DNA of 64,000 nt from Calonectria ilicicola (lineage: Eukaryota > Ascomycota > Sordariomycetes > Hypocreales > Nectriaceae): contig CP085825.1 of NCBI GenBank assembly GCA_020809705.1, positions 2,542,001 through 2,606,000 of the forward strand, written 5' to 3'. The notes under the pieces were generated by a model. That model was not told the DNA's origin, searched no databases, and was given only the letters and a program-made list of their open reading frames with translations. The position numbers and the translations under genes were made by a program. Positions 47,537 to 58,951 of the stretch are shown piece after piece; the stretch's first letter is position 1; each line of letters opens with the position of its first letter.

Positions 47537-48744
47537 GGCGATGGGACCGAGTGATGGTAATGGGGATAAATAAATAGACAGTCGTGCAACCTCACATCGG
47601 GTGCTTAAAAAAGACAATGGCAGAAGGGCAATCCCAAATGATCGCACGATCCACCATGTGCAGCTCGTCGAGCTCCGATTGACGAGTCACTCTAAAAAAA
47701 AAATCCCACACACCACCAATACGTTAGCCAATCACACGCTTCCCCCGCCGCTGTGCGGCACAACATTGATGCGCTCCGCTTAATGGCCGTGATTTGGACA
47801 AGGTTAGCCAATCAAATGTAGGTCTTTGGAGATAATATGCCCTGATGAGAAGACTGAAAGAGAAAAATTAATAATATTTGATCTTGGGAGTTTATAATTC
47901 AGCTTTGGGTTTTTTTCTTTTTTTTCGGCTTCTTGCTTTGTGATTGTTCTGGCGTGCTGGTTTGGTAGGCTAACTGAAGATCCTTGGTGGTGCTGTTGAG
48001 AACTGGAATTCTTTTACAAAACGTCACTGCAAAAAATTTCGATGTGTGATCTTCTTTCTTGCCATTCACTTCTTATCCTGTTTTTATTACTTCAGTTATG
48101 AGACTCGAAAAGTGTGCTAATTTGGGATGAAGAACATTCTAATGTAGAAGGCTTGTTCCTTCATGGCGGTTGAGTCTCTTGCCATTGTCGTAAAAATTGT
48201 TTGTTGTATGATTAATTGAGAGTTGGGTTTGAGGGGTATTGCAACTTGAAAACAAATATTAGTATGAGTGAATGTATGTGTATTGTAATCTTGAGCCGGA
48301 AAACGCGTCTTTCTGCTATGCAAATCTACCATCATCGACACTGAGCTGTCCAGCAGCCGACAAGTGGAAATAGCGCCCAAGATAATTACTACATACAAGA
48401 CCTTAGGTCGCATGAATTTTCTCAATGCATTCATATTATTTTCCACATTGACTACAAACTGCCATTTGCACAGTAAATGCTGTTGATCAAGTTGCGTAAC
48501 ATCATGCGAGCGGGTGGAGGGTGCGGCTGGAAACTGGCCCGCTCAGCGGGGATGGTGCGCCCTTGTCTTGACCTTGACAACTGCATGGGCGCGAGATGGG
48601 GCTAACTGGACAAAGAGCTGCAGAATAGTCATTGTCGTCTGACATTATGAATTTATATATATAATACAGAAGAAATGTTGAAAGATATCGAATATCATCA
48701 TTTTATTCAGCATCTTTTCATTGCCCCACGTACTCTGAAAAATC
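47537..48744. other. Divergent promoter region; AT-rich
   Basis: About 1.2 kb between the TyrRS gene and the flavoprotein gene. The middle (47860-48480) is AT-rich and contains no recognisable coding motif. Nothing else was seen. Confidence 0.45.
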
Positions 48745-49920
48745 ATGGCCTCTGCTGAACACATTCTGATTGTCGGTGCTGGCATCGTTGGATCAGCATT
48801 GGCGCATTTCTTGTCTAGTCCCGCTAACAAGCGAAACATCACTGTAGTTGACCGTTCCCTCAGTCAACTGGCAGGTTCTACTGGAATCGCCCCAGGATTT
48901 GTTGGTCAATACAATGAATCAGAAGTACTTACTCGGTTGGCCATTGACACGGTACAAGAGTATATACAAATTCCTGGAGGTTTCCAAAGAGTTGGTGGTT
49001 TAGAAGTGGCTTTTGGCCCTGCAGGAATTGACAGACTGAAGTCAAGGTCTGCCAACGCTGTCAAGCTTGGTCTCCCTGCTGAGCTTGTCAGCACCGAAAA
49101 AGCTGCACAGCTAGCGCCGGATTTGGTCAACACATCAAAGCCGGGAACAGCGCTTCACTTTTCCACAGACGGGACTGCAAATGCAGTCAAGATCACCTCT
49201 TATTTCCAGGAATCTGCCAGGGAAAGCGGTGCTCAATTCTTGGAAAAGGATGTAAAGAGACTCTTGATTTCAGACGGAAGAGTCACAGGCGTGGAAATAC
49301 TTGAAGGAAATTCCACCCGTGAACTTATTGCGACAAAGGTCGTGCTAGCGACTGGAGCTTGGGCACAGGACCTGTGCCAGGGGCTCAATCTCCCCATCCC
49401 TGTTGTACCTGTAGGGCACCCTTACATGCACGGGGAGCTAAGGGAACCCATCCCTCAGAACCAGCCTTTTGTTCGCTGGCCAGAATTCCACGTCTATGCA
49501 AGAGATCATGGGAATAACTTTGGAATCGGCACTTATAACCACCAGCCCATCCAGTGCAAGCCTACAAACGGTACAGCCAAAGGCGACTGGGTCACTGGCT
49601 TTGAAGATCCATTGAAGGAAGCAATAGGCTTATTGCCAGATCTTACTAAGGAGCAATTCATCTCTGGGAACCGTTTCAATGGAATATTCTCCATGACTCC
49701 TGACAATATGCCATTGGCTGTCGCTGTCTGGGTTACCCACGCTGCGGGAACTGCAAAATACATCACTAAGCTTCTTGATGGTACCGGGGTGGACCCAAAA
49801 ACCCAAGGGGCTCTCGACCCGGAGAGATTTATCGGGCAAGACTTTTTAGAGCTGGAGCAGAAGTCATTGGATGGGTATAATGAAATTTATAAAACGGTGG
49901 CGAGTGTCGATGTATCTTAG
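48745..49920 (+). CDS. FAD-dependent amine oxidase, dimethylglycine-oxidase-like
   Basis: An intronless 391-aa frame from ATG 48745. The N-terminal Rossmann FAD-binding motif GAGIVGSALA (11-20) and the DAO fold place it in the family of dimethylglycine, sarcosine and D-amino-acid oxidases. FNGIFSMTPDNMPLA and VWVTHAAGTAKYI resemble the DMGDH/DMGO group. It ends after the FAD domain; no folate-binding (GcvT-like) half is present. In the family, the His of a GSTxHAPG motif carries the covalent flavin; here the motif reads GSTGIAPG with Ile at 48. Also, MPLA runs straight into VAVWVTH near 321-326, where I would expect about ten more residues. Both features suggest an altered or decaying enzyme, though the frame is intact. 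Confidence 0.75.
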   Translation: MASAEHILIVGAGIVGSALAHFLSSPANKRNITVVDRSLSQLAGSTGIAPGFVGQYNESEVLTRLAIDTVQEYIQIPGGFQRVGGLEVAFGPAGIDRLKSRSANAVKLGLPAELVSTEKAAQLAPDLVNTSKPGTALHFSTDGTANAVKITSYFQESARESGAQFLEKDVKRLLISDGRVTGVEILEGNSTRELIATKVVLATGAWAQDLCQGLNLPIPVVPVGHPYMHGELREPIPQNQPFVRWPEFHVYARDHGNNFGIGTYNHQPIQCKPTNGTAKGDWVTGFEDPLKEAIGLLPDLTKEQFISGNRFNGIFSMTPDNMPLAVAVWVTHAAGTAKYITKLLDGTGVDPKTQGALDPERFIGQDFLELEQKSLDGYNEIYKTVASVDVS

Positions 49921-50304
49921 GAAAATTTACTCTTCGTTTAAAAAGCAGTGAATCTAACAAATACTTAGTGACGAGCTGTTATGTGTAGTTAACAGTGGCT
50001 CGCTGGAATTTTGGCTTGTAGGTCAACGTTGTTATTACTATTAGCATGTTCCTTCATCACATTGAGCTTGATGCCGACGATAAAATAAAAACAGACAACA
50101 CTATGGCGACGGATTTTACAATTACATCAATTCGTATTTATTCAAATTCATTCGCATTACTTAATTCTGATTACATTCTCTCGTGTTCGCTCAATGAATG
50201 ACTTGTGGCATATTCTTCGCATCAAGCGAGTGTGCCTTCCTCATCCGTACAGTTATTTCCTTATCATTTCCATGTTTCATTCTTAATATCGCATCGCATA
50301 TCTC
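49921..50304. other. Convergent 3' spacer
   Basis: About 380 bp of AT-rich sequence between the converging flavoprotein and bta1 genes. Probably both 3' UTRs; no other feature seen. Confidence 0.5.
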
Positions 50305-53032
50305 TTAAATAGTCAAACTGCTGATTTCAGCACCTCCAACCTGGTCCATCTCGGGAGTAGGTGGGGGCAGGTTCTCGGACTTGGTGCAGATCCAGCATGA
50401 GGCGTACATGTTGACGCGGTCAATGCAGGCGTTATCAAGACGAGCACCATGGCGCTTAGGGGAGAAGCCAAGGGACTCAAATTCCTTGATGTACCAAGGA
50501 GTCAGCGCAGAAGAGCGAAGAAGCACTCGTCCGCCCATCTGGAGGGCACGGTTGAGCTTGGTAATCTGCTTAGCAGCGGCGCGAGAGCCAGTGTCAAACC
50601 AATCCATGCTGTCCATGACAACAGCGACAGTCAAGGTACCAGGGGTAATGCGGGCAATGACCTCCTCAAGCTCATCGGTGTGAATGCGCAGACCGTCAAG
50701 TGCATTTGGTTTGGAGAGCTTAGCATGAGCCTGGGGGCTGAGGTAGTCAGGGTGGCATTTTCGAGAAAACTTTCCAGCAAGGCAGACATAGTAGTAAGGA
50801 TTGTCCTCAGCAATGTGAGTCTCCTCAGCGACAGGATCGAGAGTGTTGACCATGTAGTGCCAGATAGCGTGGGAGCGAGTGTTCTTTGCGATAGGCTTGG
50901 GACCCTTAACCACGTCGGACTCAGCGTGGTCGGCCTCAATCATAGCCAGCTGGTTCTTGGGGACACCCAAGGCAGCCCAAAGGAAACTCTCCTGGGCAAC
51001 GACAAGGTTACAGACAAGCTTGGAGAGGAGTGCGGGGCGGATCTTCTTGCGCCAGATCTCACGCTGCTCGTTGAGGGTCTTGGCCTCAAGAAGCTGCTTG
51101 ACGGCGGATTGGAGACCAAAGATGCGAGCGATCCAGCGGAAAACACGAATGGCATGACGAGAACCGCCGGTGTCATAAAGACCGTATCCCTTTCCGTTCT
51201 GGAAGACGTGCACATTCTTGAGCCAATACTGGAAAGCGCGGCCAGAGAGATGAGGAGATAGCTTGGTGATCAGAAGCTCGCGGAAATGAGAGTGCTTTCC
51301 ATCACCAAAAATCTTCCAGAAATCGTCATAAGGCAAGTTGGCAGTGTAGGCAGCGGCCTTGAGCTCGAGGAGGTGGTTCTGGGTGGGGTTCAGATCGACA
51401 GCATGAACTCGCGCAGGGCTCTGTGTGAGATACGAAAGAATGTTGTCACCAGCCGAAGTGATAGCGAGAACCTTGTCATCAGGACCAAGCTTCAAGAGGC
51501 GTTCATCAACTCGAGTATCCTCCCAGGTGAAGGCGTAAATGTACTCATCGTTGAACTGAGTGTGCTTCTGGAGCTGGTCGTCATAGTAGATACGCCAGTG
51601 GTGGTTCTGGTAGAAGAACGAAGGGAGGGGCAGGTTGGATGACAGGTTCTGAACAGCAGTGAGAAAAGCCTTGGAGCGGATCTCAGGAGCAGAACGTTCG
51701 ATGGCTCGCGTCAGAGCATCGCCCGCATTGACAGGGTGCAAGTACGGCGACTCGGTGGCGAGGGCATCAATGCGCTCAACAATCTCATGGGGAAGACTGG
51801 AAGAGGAAAAGGGCTTCTTGTGGCATCCAAGCCAAATATAGTAGGGAATAGCACCAAGGCCACGGTTGCGGGTGTTTACGTTGAGAACAGTGCCAAACTT
51901 GTACTCGAGGTAGTCGCGGCGGCTAGGCTCAAGACCAACACGATCGAGATCAAACCAAGAGCGCCAGAAGCTTCGAGAAAGGAAGTTGACGTGACGGTCA
52001 ACAAGACCACCAGTGTAGTTGCGGAAAGCGAAATCGACCTTGTTCTGGACATAGAAGTCCACCACACCCAGAAGACCCTGGGGAGCCAAGAGAGAAATTA
52101 CTGAATCAATCACAGAGTAATAGTCAGGCTAAGTTGACAGAGTCAGCACCTTTTCAATGTCATTGCCAATCAGAGTCGACTTTTGGGGGGTTGGGTTTGG
52201 CTACTCACAATCATGGATAGACTGTAAGACATGGTGATGACATCTGCGCCGCCATAGTCGGGACGAGGCTTCGCAAAGAAGCTCAGATTCGGGGAACGGG
52301 GTGCAGGATTGGAAACCATGCTAGACTCGTAGTCTTCAAGACGAAACTTGCGGGCATCTTCACAAATGACTTTGACATTGTTCCAGCCAAGTCGTTCGAA
52401 TCGCTTCTTTGCTACCTCACATAGAGAGGGAGAGAAGTCGACAAGATATACGCTCGTGAAGTAGTTGGGAACATCGACGAATTGGCCCATTGCCTCGATA
52501 TTGAAGCCGGTGCCGCCGCCAATCTAAATAGATCAAATTGTATGAGTGCCATGCGTTCCTTCATGTAGATGGGAGACCAATCGAACTCACATCAACCCAG
52601 ACTAGCTTCTTCTTGTTGTTGGTGGTTTCTTCAGCCTTGGACTTGAGCTGAGCGGCAACTAGCGCCAGCATGTCCTCGCGGCCGCGGAGGAGAACCTTCC
52701 GCGTGGCATCGTAGGCCCCGGCCTGCTTCTTGTAGAAGCTCTCAAGGGCATCTTGCTGGTTGCCCTTGGAATCGCCCTGGTGAGGCTTGATGAAGCAAGA
52801 ATAAAAAAAGAGGAAGAATGATTTGATCAGGCCAGGGTTCTCATCCGATTTGCCGCCAAAGACGGAGGAAAGGCAGAGGGTGCTGACAATGGCAGCTGCG
52901 ATTCCGGCGCCGAGGGTCTGGACGGAGCCCAAGGAGAAAATGTTACCACCCTGGTGAGGAATTGGAGTGGTTAGTATGCATTGAGGGTCGTATGGGTGCG
53001 AGGGCGACAGCAGGACTCACATGAGAAGCCAT
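50305..53032 (-). CDS. BTA1: Bta1 betaine-lipid (DGTS) synthase
   Basis: Exons 53021-53032, 52591-52950, 52209-52523 and 50305-52128 join in frame to give 836 aa. The first exon is only 12 nt (MASH). After an N-terminal hydrophobic segment, a class I SAM methyltransferase domain follows with IGGGTGFNIEAM (motif I) and VYLVDFSPSL, the BtaB-like half. The C-terminal half is BtaA-like: FTWEDTRVDERLL, AITSAGDNILSYL, HAVDLNPTQNHLLELK and FGDGKHSHFRELL. The fused enzyme transfers the 3-amino-3-carboxypropyl group of SAM to diacylglycerol and then N-methylates it to DGTS. In fungi this replaces phospholipid under phosphate shortage. I could not assign a phosphate-response element in the upstream DNA. 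Confidence 0.93.
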
Positions 53033-54495
53033 GGTACTCTCTCATTGTTCAAAGAGAGAAAGAAATTGTTGAAAAAGCGTTAGCTAGTAGTAGCAGTGTT
53101 GAATGCTGTTCACACGATCAGGTTGAAAGATGAGACAAACCAGGACAAGACAAGACGGCGAAGCAAAGATATATACCGCCAGACACGCGCCAGGCACGAG
53201 GGCACCTGTTCACGAGACAGCTAGACGACTCAATGGCACACACTCTCACACACACATACATACGCCTCTCACACATGCCTCCCCCAACGCGAATCTACTT
53301 GCTGGGCAGTGACAACAACGCCCTGGACATGCTGTCCGCAACCCCACCAGATAGCTGTACCCCGCCGCCAGGGTCCAAGGTTCAGGGCGAGGGACGAATC
53401 GACCACGTAGGCGTGAGCCAATGACTGGAGCACATGCTCGAGCACCGTGCAGTTTCAGGGGTCTAGCAAGGCTGCGCTTGCGGCGCACATGTGCTATGCT
53501 TGGCTGTGAGCGGTTGCTTTGGCCGTAGTGGCGTGGGTGGGGTTTGGGGGGGACGAGACGGCTCCAGTTGTCGTGAACTTATCGTTGGTAGATCAGTGTG
53601 GGCTTGAAGCATGCACGGAGGCTTTGGGGTCCTTCCCTGGTGGAATGGGCGTCTTGGGTCTTGGAAATCTGGTCGTTTCTGCATGTGATTGCCAGCAGTT
53701 GGACCGAATGGAAGCCATTCAATTAGCCAATGCCTGGTCTCTGAGCCATTGATGGTGCTACCGTTGCTTTCCACCACCACCTGGCCCTTCTGAAGACGGG
53801 AGAGGGGTGGAAAGTGGCTTCTGGGGGGAAACGATGAAATGTCAAATTGGCCTATGACGATAGCCTGCGACACCCCAGAGGCACCTCAGTTCAATTGCTG
53901 TTTGGGTGGTGGAATTTAGAGACAAAGGCTGGGTGTTTTAGCGGCTGGCCGAGAACCATGCACTTCCCAAATAGGAACCACCCCTAGCTAGCCAATCACG
54001 GTGGCATGGCCCACCACATGCAGCAGTTAGCGGTCGTGTAAGGAGTGCGAAGCCAGAGCACTTGGAATGGGCAAGCTGGAAAACGCCTAAATCATGGTAG
54101 GAATGAACAGTGCACATGCTATGAGAGGCCAATGGTATTGTGAGGCATTTTATTTCCGAGCGACTCGCCAATCGCTGCTGCGTCAAGGTTCTAATGCGAA
54201 ACCACTGCCCATCCATCCGAGAATTGTGGGTTGTCACAGCCTATCGCCGACTTGAGTAAGAAGACAATCGGCACTGGAGACCAGAATGGACACTCGAATG
54301 GTCCCTTCTAGTGGCAATTCCGGGGTAGTATCGATGCTTGGCCGCCTGCCCGTAGTACGAGAGCTTGTGCCTGACAAGCTCAACATGCAGCTGCCACGCC
54401 ACGTCCGAGCAAATCTCGGGTCTTTCAGGAGCCGGTAGCACGGTTGAAGCTTTGGTTATGAGATGTGAATATGACTAGCTGGGTCGATGAGGCAA
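53033..54495. other. 1.5-kb intergenic, CA-rich patches
   Basis: Contains the bta1 promoter and the 3' flank of the AIG2-like gene. CA-rich low-complexity sequence lies at 53236-53275. Short frames on both strands lack motifs. No gene was recognised. Confidence 0.45.
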
Positions 54496-55371
54496 TCACT
54501 TTAGGTCCATTCCCACGTATCGCAGTGTTAGCCCATCCACCATCTCTGCGCTGTCGGTGAATCGGATCTTGCACCGCACAACCTCAAACTTTTCAGTTAC
54601 GGAGAACCGGACCGATTCTTCCTCTCTTGGAGTTTTCACGAGAAAGGCCTTTCCATGGATCTCTCCCGGAAATTCGTGACTCTTTGCATCAGCAATGGCA
54701 TTCCAGGATAGGAGACGCCCTCCAGTGATTGTAGCTGGACGGTATTCAGGTTCATTGGACAACCGGAGGATTATAGAGAGCTCCTTCGGATCCGCCAGAG
54801 GCCCGTAGAAAAAGTACCACACCGGGTATTCGTCTTGTAACGGCCTGAAGACCGTCGTATTTGAAATGGCTCGGTTCTGGGGCAACATGGCATCCAGACC
54901 GAGCGTCGGAGCGGCTGAGTCCCGGCTTAGAGCTTTATCGGCAATCGTAAGTTGAAGAAAAGTAGGGGTGGGCCCAAGGGCGTTGTCGGCAAAATGAGCG
55001 GCGATCTTGGACCGAGCGGCGTGGCTCACACGACAGAAATGGGCCTCCTGGCCGGAGTCGTCGGTGCCGGTCATGACTTCCGGGATTTGTGCAAGCCCGG
55101 CAATGGACTGGACCGTTTCGGCATTCGGCAACGGTCCCTCTAGCATGACTAGGTATGCTGTGGCAGGTTTCTTCGAAGTGGGGGTTTTCTGGGTGATAAA
55201 GCCACGCAATTCATTAAGCTTGTTAGTCGCTTCTTCCTCATCGAGATCAAAAAGTTCCATGTATTGGCGGATTGCTGCCGCATCCGGAACATCAGAGGTA
55301 GACTCTTCGTAAACAGGCTCCTCTTGGAGAGAGTATTGGGCGAAAGCTTCAAGCTCATTAAGCGTGTCCAT
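54496..55371 (-). CDS. AIG2/gamma-glutamylcyclotransferase-like protein
   Basis: An intronless frame of 291 aa from ATG 55371. The N-terminal part has a UBA-like helix group (AAAIRQYMELFDLDEEEATNKLNELR, 31-56). A middle domain of unknown type follows. The C-terminal third is a GGCT/AIG2-like fold: WYFFYGPLADPKELS (185-199, the YG phosphate/amide-binding loop), ATITGGRLLSWNA and PGEIHGKAFLV, where the family has its catalytic Glu. The reaction cannot be read from sequence; GGCT-like enzymes release 5-oxoproline from gamma-glutamyl amines. A UBA-like plus AIG2 layout is seen in filamentous fungi. Confidence 0.8.
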   Translation of the reverse strand: MDTLNELEAFAQYSLQEEPVYEESTSDVPDAAAIRQYMELFDLDEEEATNKLNELRGFITQKTPTSKKPATAYLVMLEGPLPNAETVQSIAGLAQIPEVMTGTDDSGQEAHFCRVSHAARSKIAAHFADNALGPTPTFLQLTIADKALSRDSAAPTLGLDAMLPQNRAISNTTVFRPLQDEYPVWYFFYGPLADPKELSIILRLSNEPEYRPATITGGRLLSWNAIADAKSHEFPGEIHGKAFLVKTPREEESVRFSVTEKFEVVRCKIRFTDSAEMVDGLTLRYVGMDLK

Positions 55372-56181
55372 GGTTAGTGTATGAGATATGCAGTAGGTGG
55401 CTTGCGGTATGAAATGAAGAAGGGCTAGGCTACCAGCTTTATACTGTCTACCGTGAATATCGTGGGGGCCGCTTCAAGCAGGCTAGCACAACCGTTTGAG
55501 TCATTCGGAGAGTGTGGGTAGGCTACTAGCCATATGGGTGATATTTGAAGAAAAAGAAACGTTTGTGCTGGCAAGAATAAAAGCTATGAGAAGAAATTTA
55601 CGCGAAATTTGAGCTGGTAGTTTTTCAGATCACGCTGGAGGAAGGCAGAAGAGTAGAAGAAGCCGGTTTCGTCTTGCATTGTGACATCGCTTTGATGCAT
55701 TGGTTTGACACCCAGAGCAACAGCATATTCAGTGGTTGTCAAATGATAAGAGTAGACCCTCAATATCACCATCATGATATATTTCAGTATAGATAGAATT
55801 ATACATAAATCAAGTCCAATTATTAAAGTAATTGAGCCAACCAACCGCTCATCACATCAAGGTGCTCCGGCATCTTGATGGAGTCCCACTGGTACAACTG
55901 ATGCGCATATATATTCTTCCGGTGCCGGGCTGAAAGATACGTACCGTTAATTGAGCGAATGAACCACAACCCCCACAGTCGCGATCCAACGGTACGTACC
56001 TTTGCGGCCTGGGGATGCTCTCCTTGCTTGGTCAGTGCTTGGATCTCGTTGGATGCCATGTTGCGCGCAGTCATCAACCTGCACCTCATTTCGACAACAA
56101 ACAACCCCATCGTATTAGCCCCCGCGATCGCCTCCCCGCCGTTCCTCCGCCGAGGCCCCGATCAACCGCGCCATATCCACG
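55372..56181. other. Divergent region upstream of ada3; possible small gene
   Basis: About 810 bp between the AIG2-like and ada3 starts, AT-rich from 55540 to 55830. A minus-strand frame with an ATG at 56110 and a possible two-exon structure is listed separately. Confidence 0.4.
55823..56110 (-). CDS. Candidate small protein, divergent from ada3
   Basis: ATG 56110 opens a minus-strand frame (MGLFVVEMRCRLMTARNMAS...) that runs to a stop at 55823 (95 codons). Inside it a good donor GTACGT follows NEIQALTKQGEHPQAAK, and an acceptor CATCAG precedes LYQWDSIKMPEHLDVMSGWL, so a spliced form is also possible. The sequence looks helical and non-random in part, but I recognise no family. It is tightly head-to-head with ada3 (72 bp between ATGs). 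Could be a real small (mitochondrial-type) protein or chance. Confidence 0.28.
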   Translation of the reverse strand: MGLFVVEMRCRLMTARNMASNEIQALTKQGEHPQAAKVRTVGSRLWGLWFIRSINGTYLSARHRKNIYAHQLYQWDSIKMPEHLDVMSGWLAQLL

Positions 56182-58203
56182 ATGCCTCCGGGGTCAGGTC
56201 AGAAGGGAACAGGTAAAAAGAACTCGGCCGCCATGCAGAAACAGAGCCGCAACACCACGCCAGCCCCGGCTTCTGGGATCGCTAGTCTCCCACCCCAGGA
56301 ATTTTACGACCCGGACTACCTCAACACCAGAGTTATCCTCTTCCGGAACCTCACCTACGATGACCTCGTCGACCAATCCGCATCCAATGCGACAGTCCCC
56401 GATTCCAAGAGCCTCGACGGCATGATTGAACGCCTCAAGAGCTTGACCAACATTATGGAGAAGCGCTCCACATTTTACGATCGCGGCATGCGACACCTGG
56501 CAGACGAGCGCAAGAAGCGACCAGACGACTACGGCGCGCGCGAAGGTGAACAGGAAGGAAAGCGACCTAAACACAAGCGCAAGAAGGATACTTTATCTGC
56601 CCCTGAAACAAATACCGGTACGTCCTTGTTTACACTTTGCGCGTCAATCGCCTTGGCAAAATCAACCAGTGTTGATGTTGCCAGGTCTTGACAGCTTCTC
56701 TACAAAAAACACTCATACTGAGTTTCCTTAGAACGATCATCCCCCCTCCGAGATTCCAAGAACAAACATGGACGAAATGATTCCGCCAGCTCGTCATTAT
56801 CTCCCGCTGCTGCCGGGTCTCCATCGCAGATGGAGGTTGACGACAAAACAAAGAAGGAGGAAGAGGAAGAGGAAGAAAGCTCCGAAGACGAGGGAGCCCC
56901 ACCACGACGCGAGGTGCCTCAATCCCAGACTTTTGGTGAAGACCCGTCAACGTTTCCCGATCCGACCGTATACGAAATCAAGCCCGTTCAGCCTGGCATG
57001 ACTGATGACGATCGAAGAGAAATATACTCTGTCGCTGTTTTCCCCCGGTCCGACCTTGCAGATCTGATTGCCGGAGACCCGCCAGACAAAGACTTCAGCA
57101 ATGCCAAGCCCAGTTCTCAAATCAACTTTTCGACATTCTCAACGTATGTCGATCCTTTCTTCAGGCCATTTTCTGAAGAAGATTTGGCATTCTTACGAGA
57201 ACGCGGGGATCGCGTCACGCCTTTTGTTATGCCAAAGCGTGGAAAGCGGCATTATACAGAGGTTTGGGCTGAAGAAGATGGTGCTATGTCCGTCGACTCT
57301 CCTCAACAGGGCCGCGACAAGCTCCCGCCAAACCAACCTCGAGGCGCCATCGAGAACATGGATGATGACGTTGGAGAAACGGACAAGCTTTCTGTTGGGC
57401 CCTGGCTTACTCGGTTAATGCAAACGTTCCGGCCCGAGGCTCGCGCGATATCTGCAGAAGATAAGCCAGCAACGAATGGAGTGATAAACGGGGACACAAG
57501 CATGAATGGCGATGCCAACGGCGACGACCATGGCGCCGGCGGCGATGATAAATCTAACCCGGGACACCCCGCTACTTGCATGCCGGAATCATCGACGGAG
57601 GCTTGGAAAAAGGCATCACATCCCAAACTCGAGTACTCACAAGTCGATGAACGAATCAAGCAGGAGCTCCGCCACATTGGATTCCTCCCTCTGGAAGGGT
57701 TCGAGGCAGAATTTGATGGCCATTTTGATGATGAAGTAGCGGCGAGATTACGTCTTCTCCAGTCACGACTCAAGGAACAGATGCTCATCAATGGCGCGCG
57801 AAAATCTCGCCTGACCGAGCTGGTTCGGGAGCGCATGGCGCACCAAGAGTACCAGACCATCCTGGAGGATCTTGACTCGCAGGTTCAGGCGGCATATCTC
57901 AAGCGAACACGGACCATGGGCAAGAGCAAGAAGAATAAGCGCCCAGGAGGCGCAGGAGGAGGTAGTCACTTTGTGGGCGGAGCCGCTGGTATGGCACGGC
58001 CCGGCATTGGCGATTTAACTAAGACCCTAATGGAACGACGTCGACGGTGGATTGATACCATCGGATCTGTATTCGACGACGAAAACCTAGGCAAAGTGCC
58101 TCGCGCGACGGATGCAAACAGCTCTATATTCAAGTCTGACGACATGGCACAGTTGGTCAAGAAAGAAAAGGAGCAGTGGGATGAAGAGGTGGAGGACGAA
58201 TAA
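56182..58203 (+). CDS. NGG1: Ada3/Ngg1, SAGA/ADA histone acetyltransferase subunit
   Basis: Exons 56182-56617 and 56732-58203 (114-nt intron, phase 1) give 635 aa. N-terminal: a conserved block with [20 protein letters not shown], then [27 protein letters not shown]. The middle is acidic and Lys-rich with a Pro/Ser linker. The C-terminal third has the Ada3 signature: [18 protein letters not shown] ... [18 protein letters not shown]. Ada3 links Gcn5 and Ada2 to the SAGA/ADA complexes and boosts nucleosomal H3 acetylation. ATG 56182 follows a good context (CACGATG). Confidence 0.9.
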
Positions 58204-58951
58204 ACATAACTGGAACAGGATTCTAGAAGTCTAAGGGTGGATGGAGTAATGGCGTTTGAGATATCAAATGATTGGTGTTGACGGGAGTCTATATGGCCTG
58301 TGCAGTCTAGTAGACAGGGCTCATAAATAGCATGTGTTTTTTATGTTTTTTTCTCGCTCTATGTTTTATTTTTTTGGTTTAATCATGGGTTGTTGGTGTT
58401 GTCGGAGGAGTGTTTAGACCTGATTGGGTCTGCATGGGGTGTTGAATAGTGATTATCCAGGCCACCATCCCTCAACGTTAGCCCATTACTGCGGACCTAT
58501 ACACGGCCATCTCCCCCATCCATCAGTCCACAGTGGGAATGCAAGGCAGCACGGGGCCTTGGAAGCCTATGTATGTACAAGCGTTTTAATGCTTCAAGAA
58601 CAGTGCAAAACGCTACATTGGACACATTAGACAACGCATTTAGAGAGCAAGCAGAATAAAAGCAGAGGAATCATTCACTCGCCCGGGCGCATCAGCATCC
58701 CATGGCCGGCGGCGCAATGACCAATCGCCGTTATCAAAGGTTACTTCTCCCTTATCGGGCCATGTCTCGAAACGGCATCCGTCCACGCGGGTAACACGGC
58801 GGGCGCGAATCGGGACATTGGAACAGCCTCAGCCCAAGCTTATTTTTAATGTCCCTCGCTTGAATTTTCCTCCATCCTTCCCGCCCCCCAGCGTGGTCTT
58901 ACCGTCTCAGCCAGACGTGCGAATCGATAGCGATACGAGACACACGCCAAC
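58204..58951. other. Intergenic; urease promoter
   Basis: About 750 bp from the ada3 stop to the urease ATG. It carries a CCAAT box and two GATA motifs, described separately. T-rich sequence at 58338-58378 is probably the ada3 3' region. Confidence 0.5.
58721..58757 (+). promoter_or_regulatory. CCAAT box and two GATA motifs before urease
   Basis: CCAAT at 58721-58725, TTATCA at 58731-58736 (reverse TGATAA) and TTATCG at 58752-58757 (reverse CGATAA) lie 195-230 bp upstream of the urease ATG. HGATAR pairs are the binding pattern of AreA/NIT2-type nitrogen regulators, which fits urea use. Single GATA motifs are common by chance; two within 21 bp beside a CCAAT box is more suggestive, but it is not proof. 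Confidence 0.45.

Noticed and set aside
50449..51261. 270-codon plus-strand frame over bta1
   Set aside because: It is antisense to a well-recognised Bta1 domain and has no motif of its own.
55584..55844. 86-codon minus-strand frame with a hydrophobic start
   Set aside because: It starts at TTG, has no motif and lies in AT-rich spacer.
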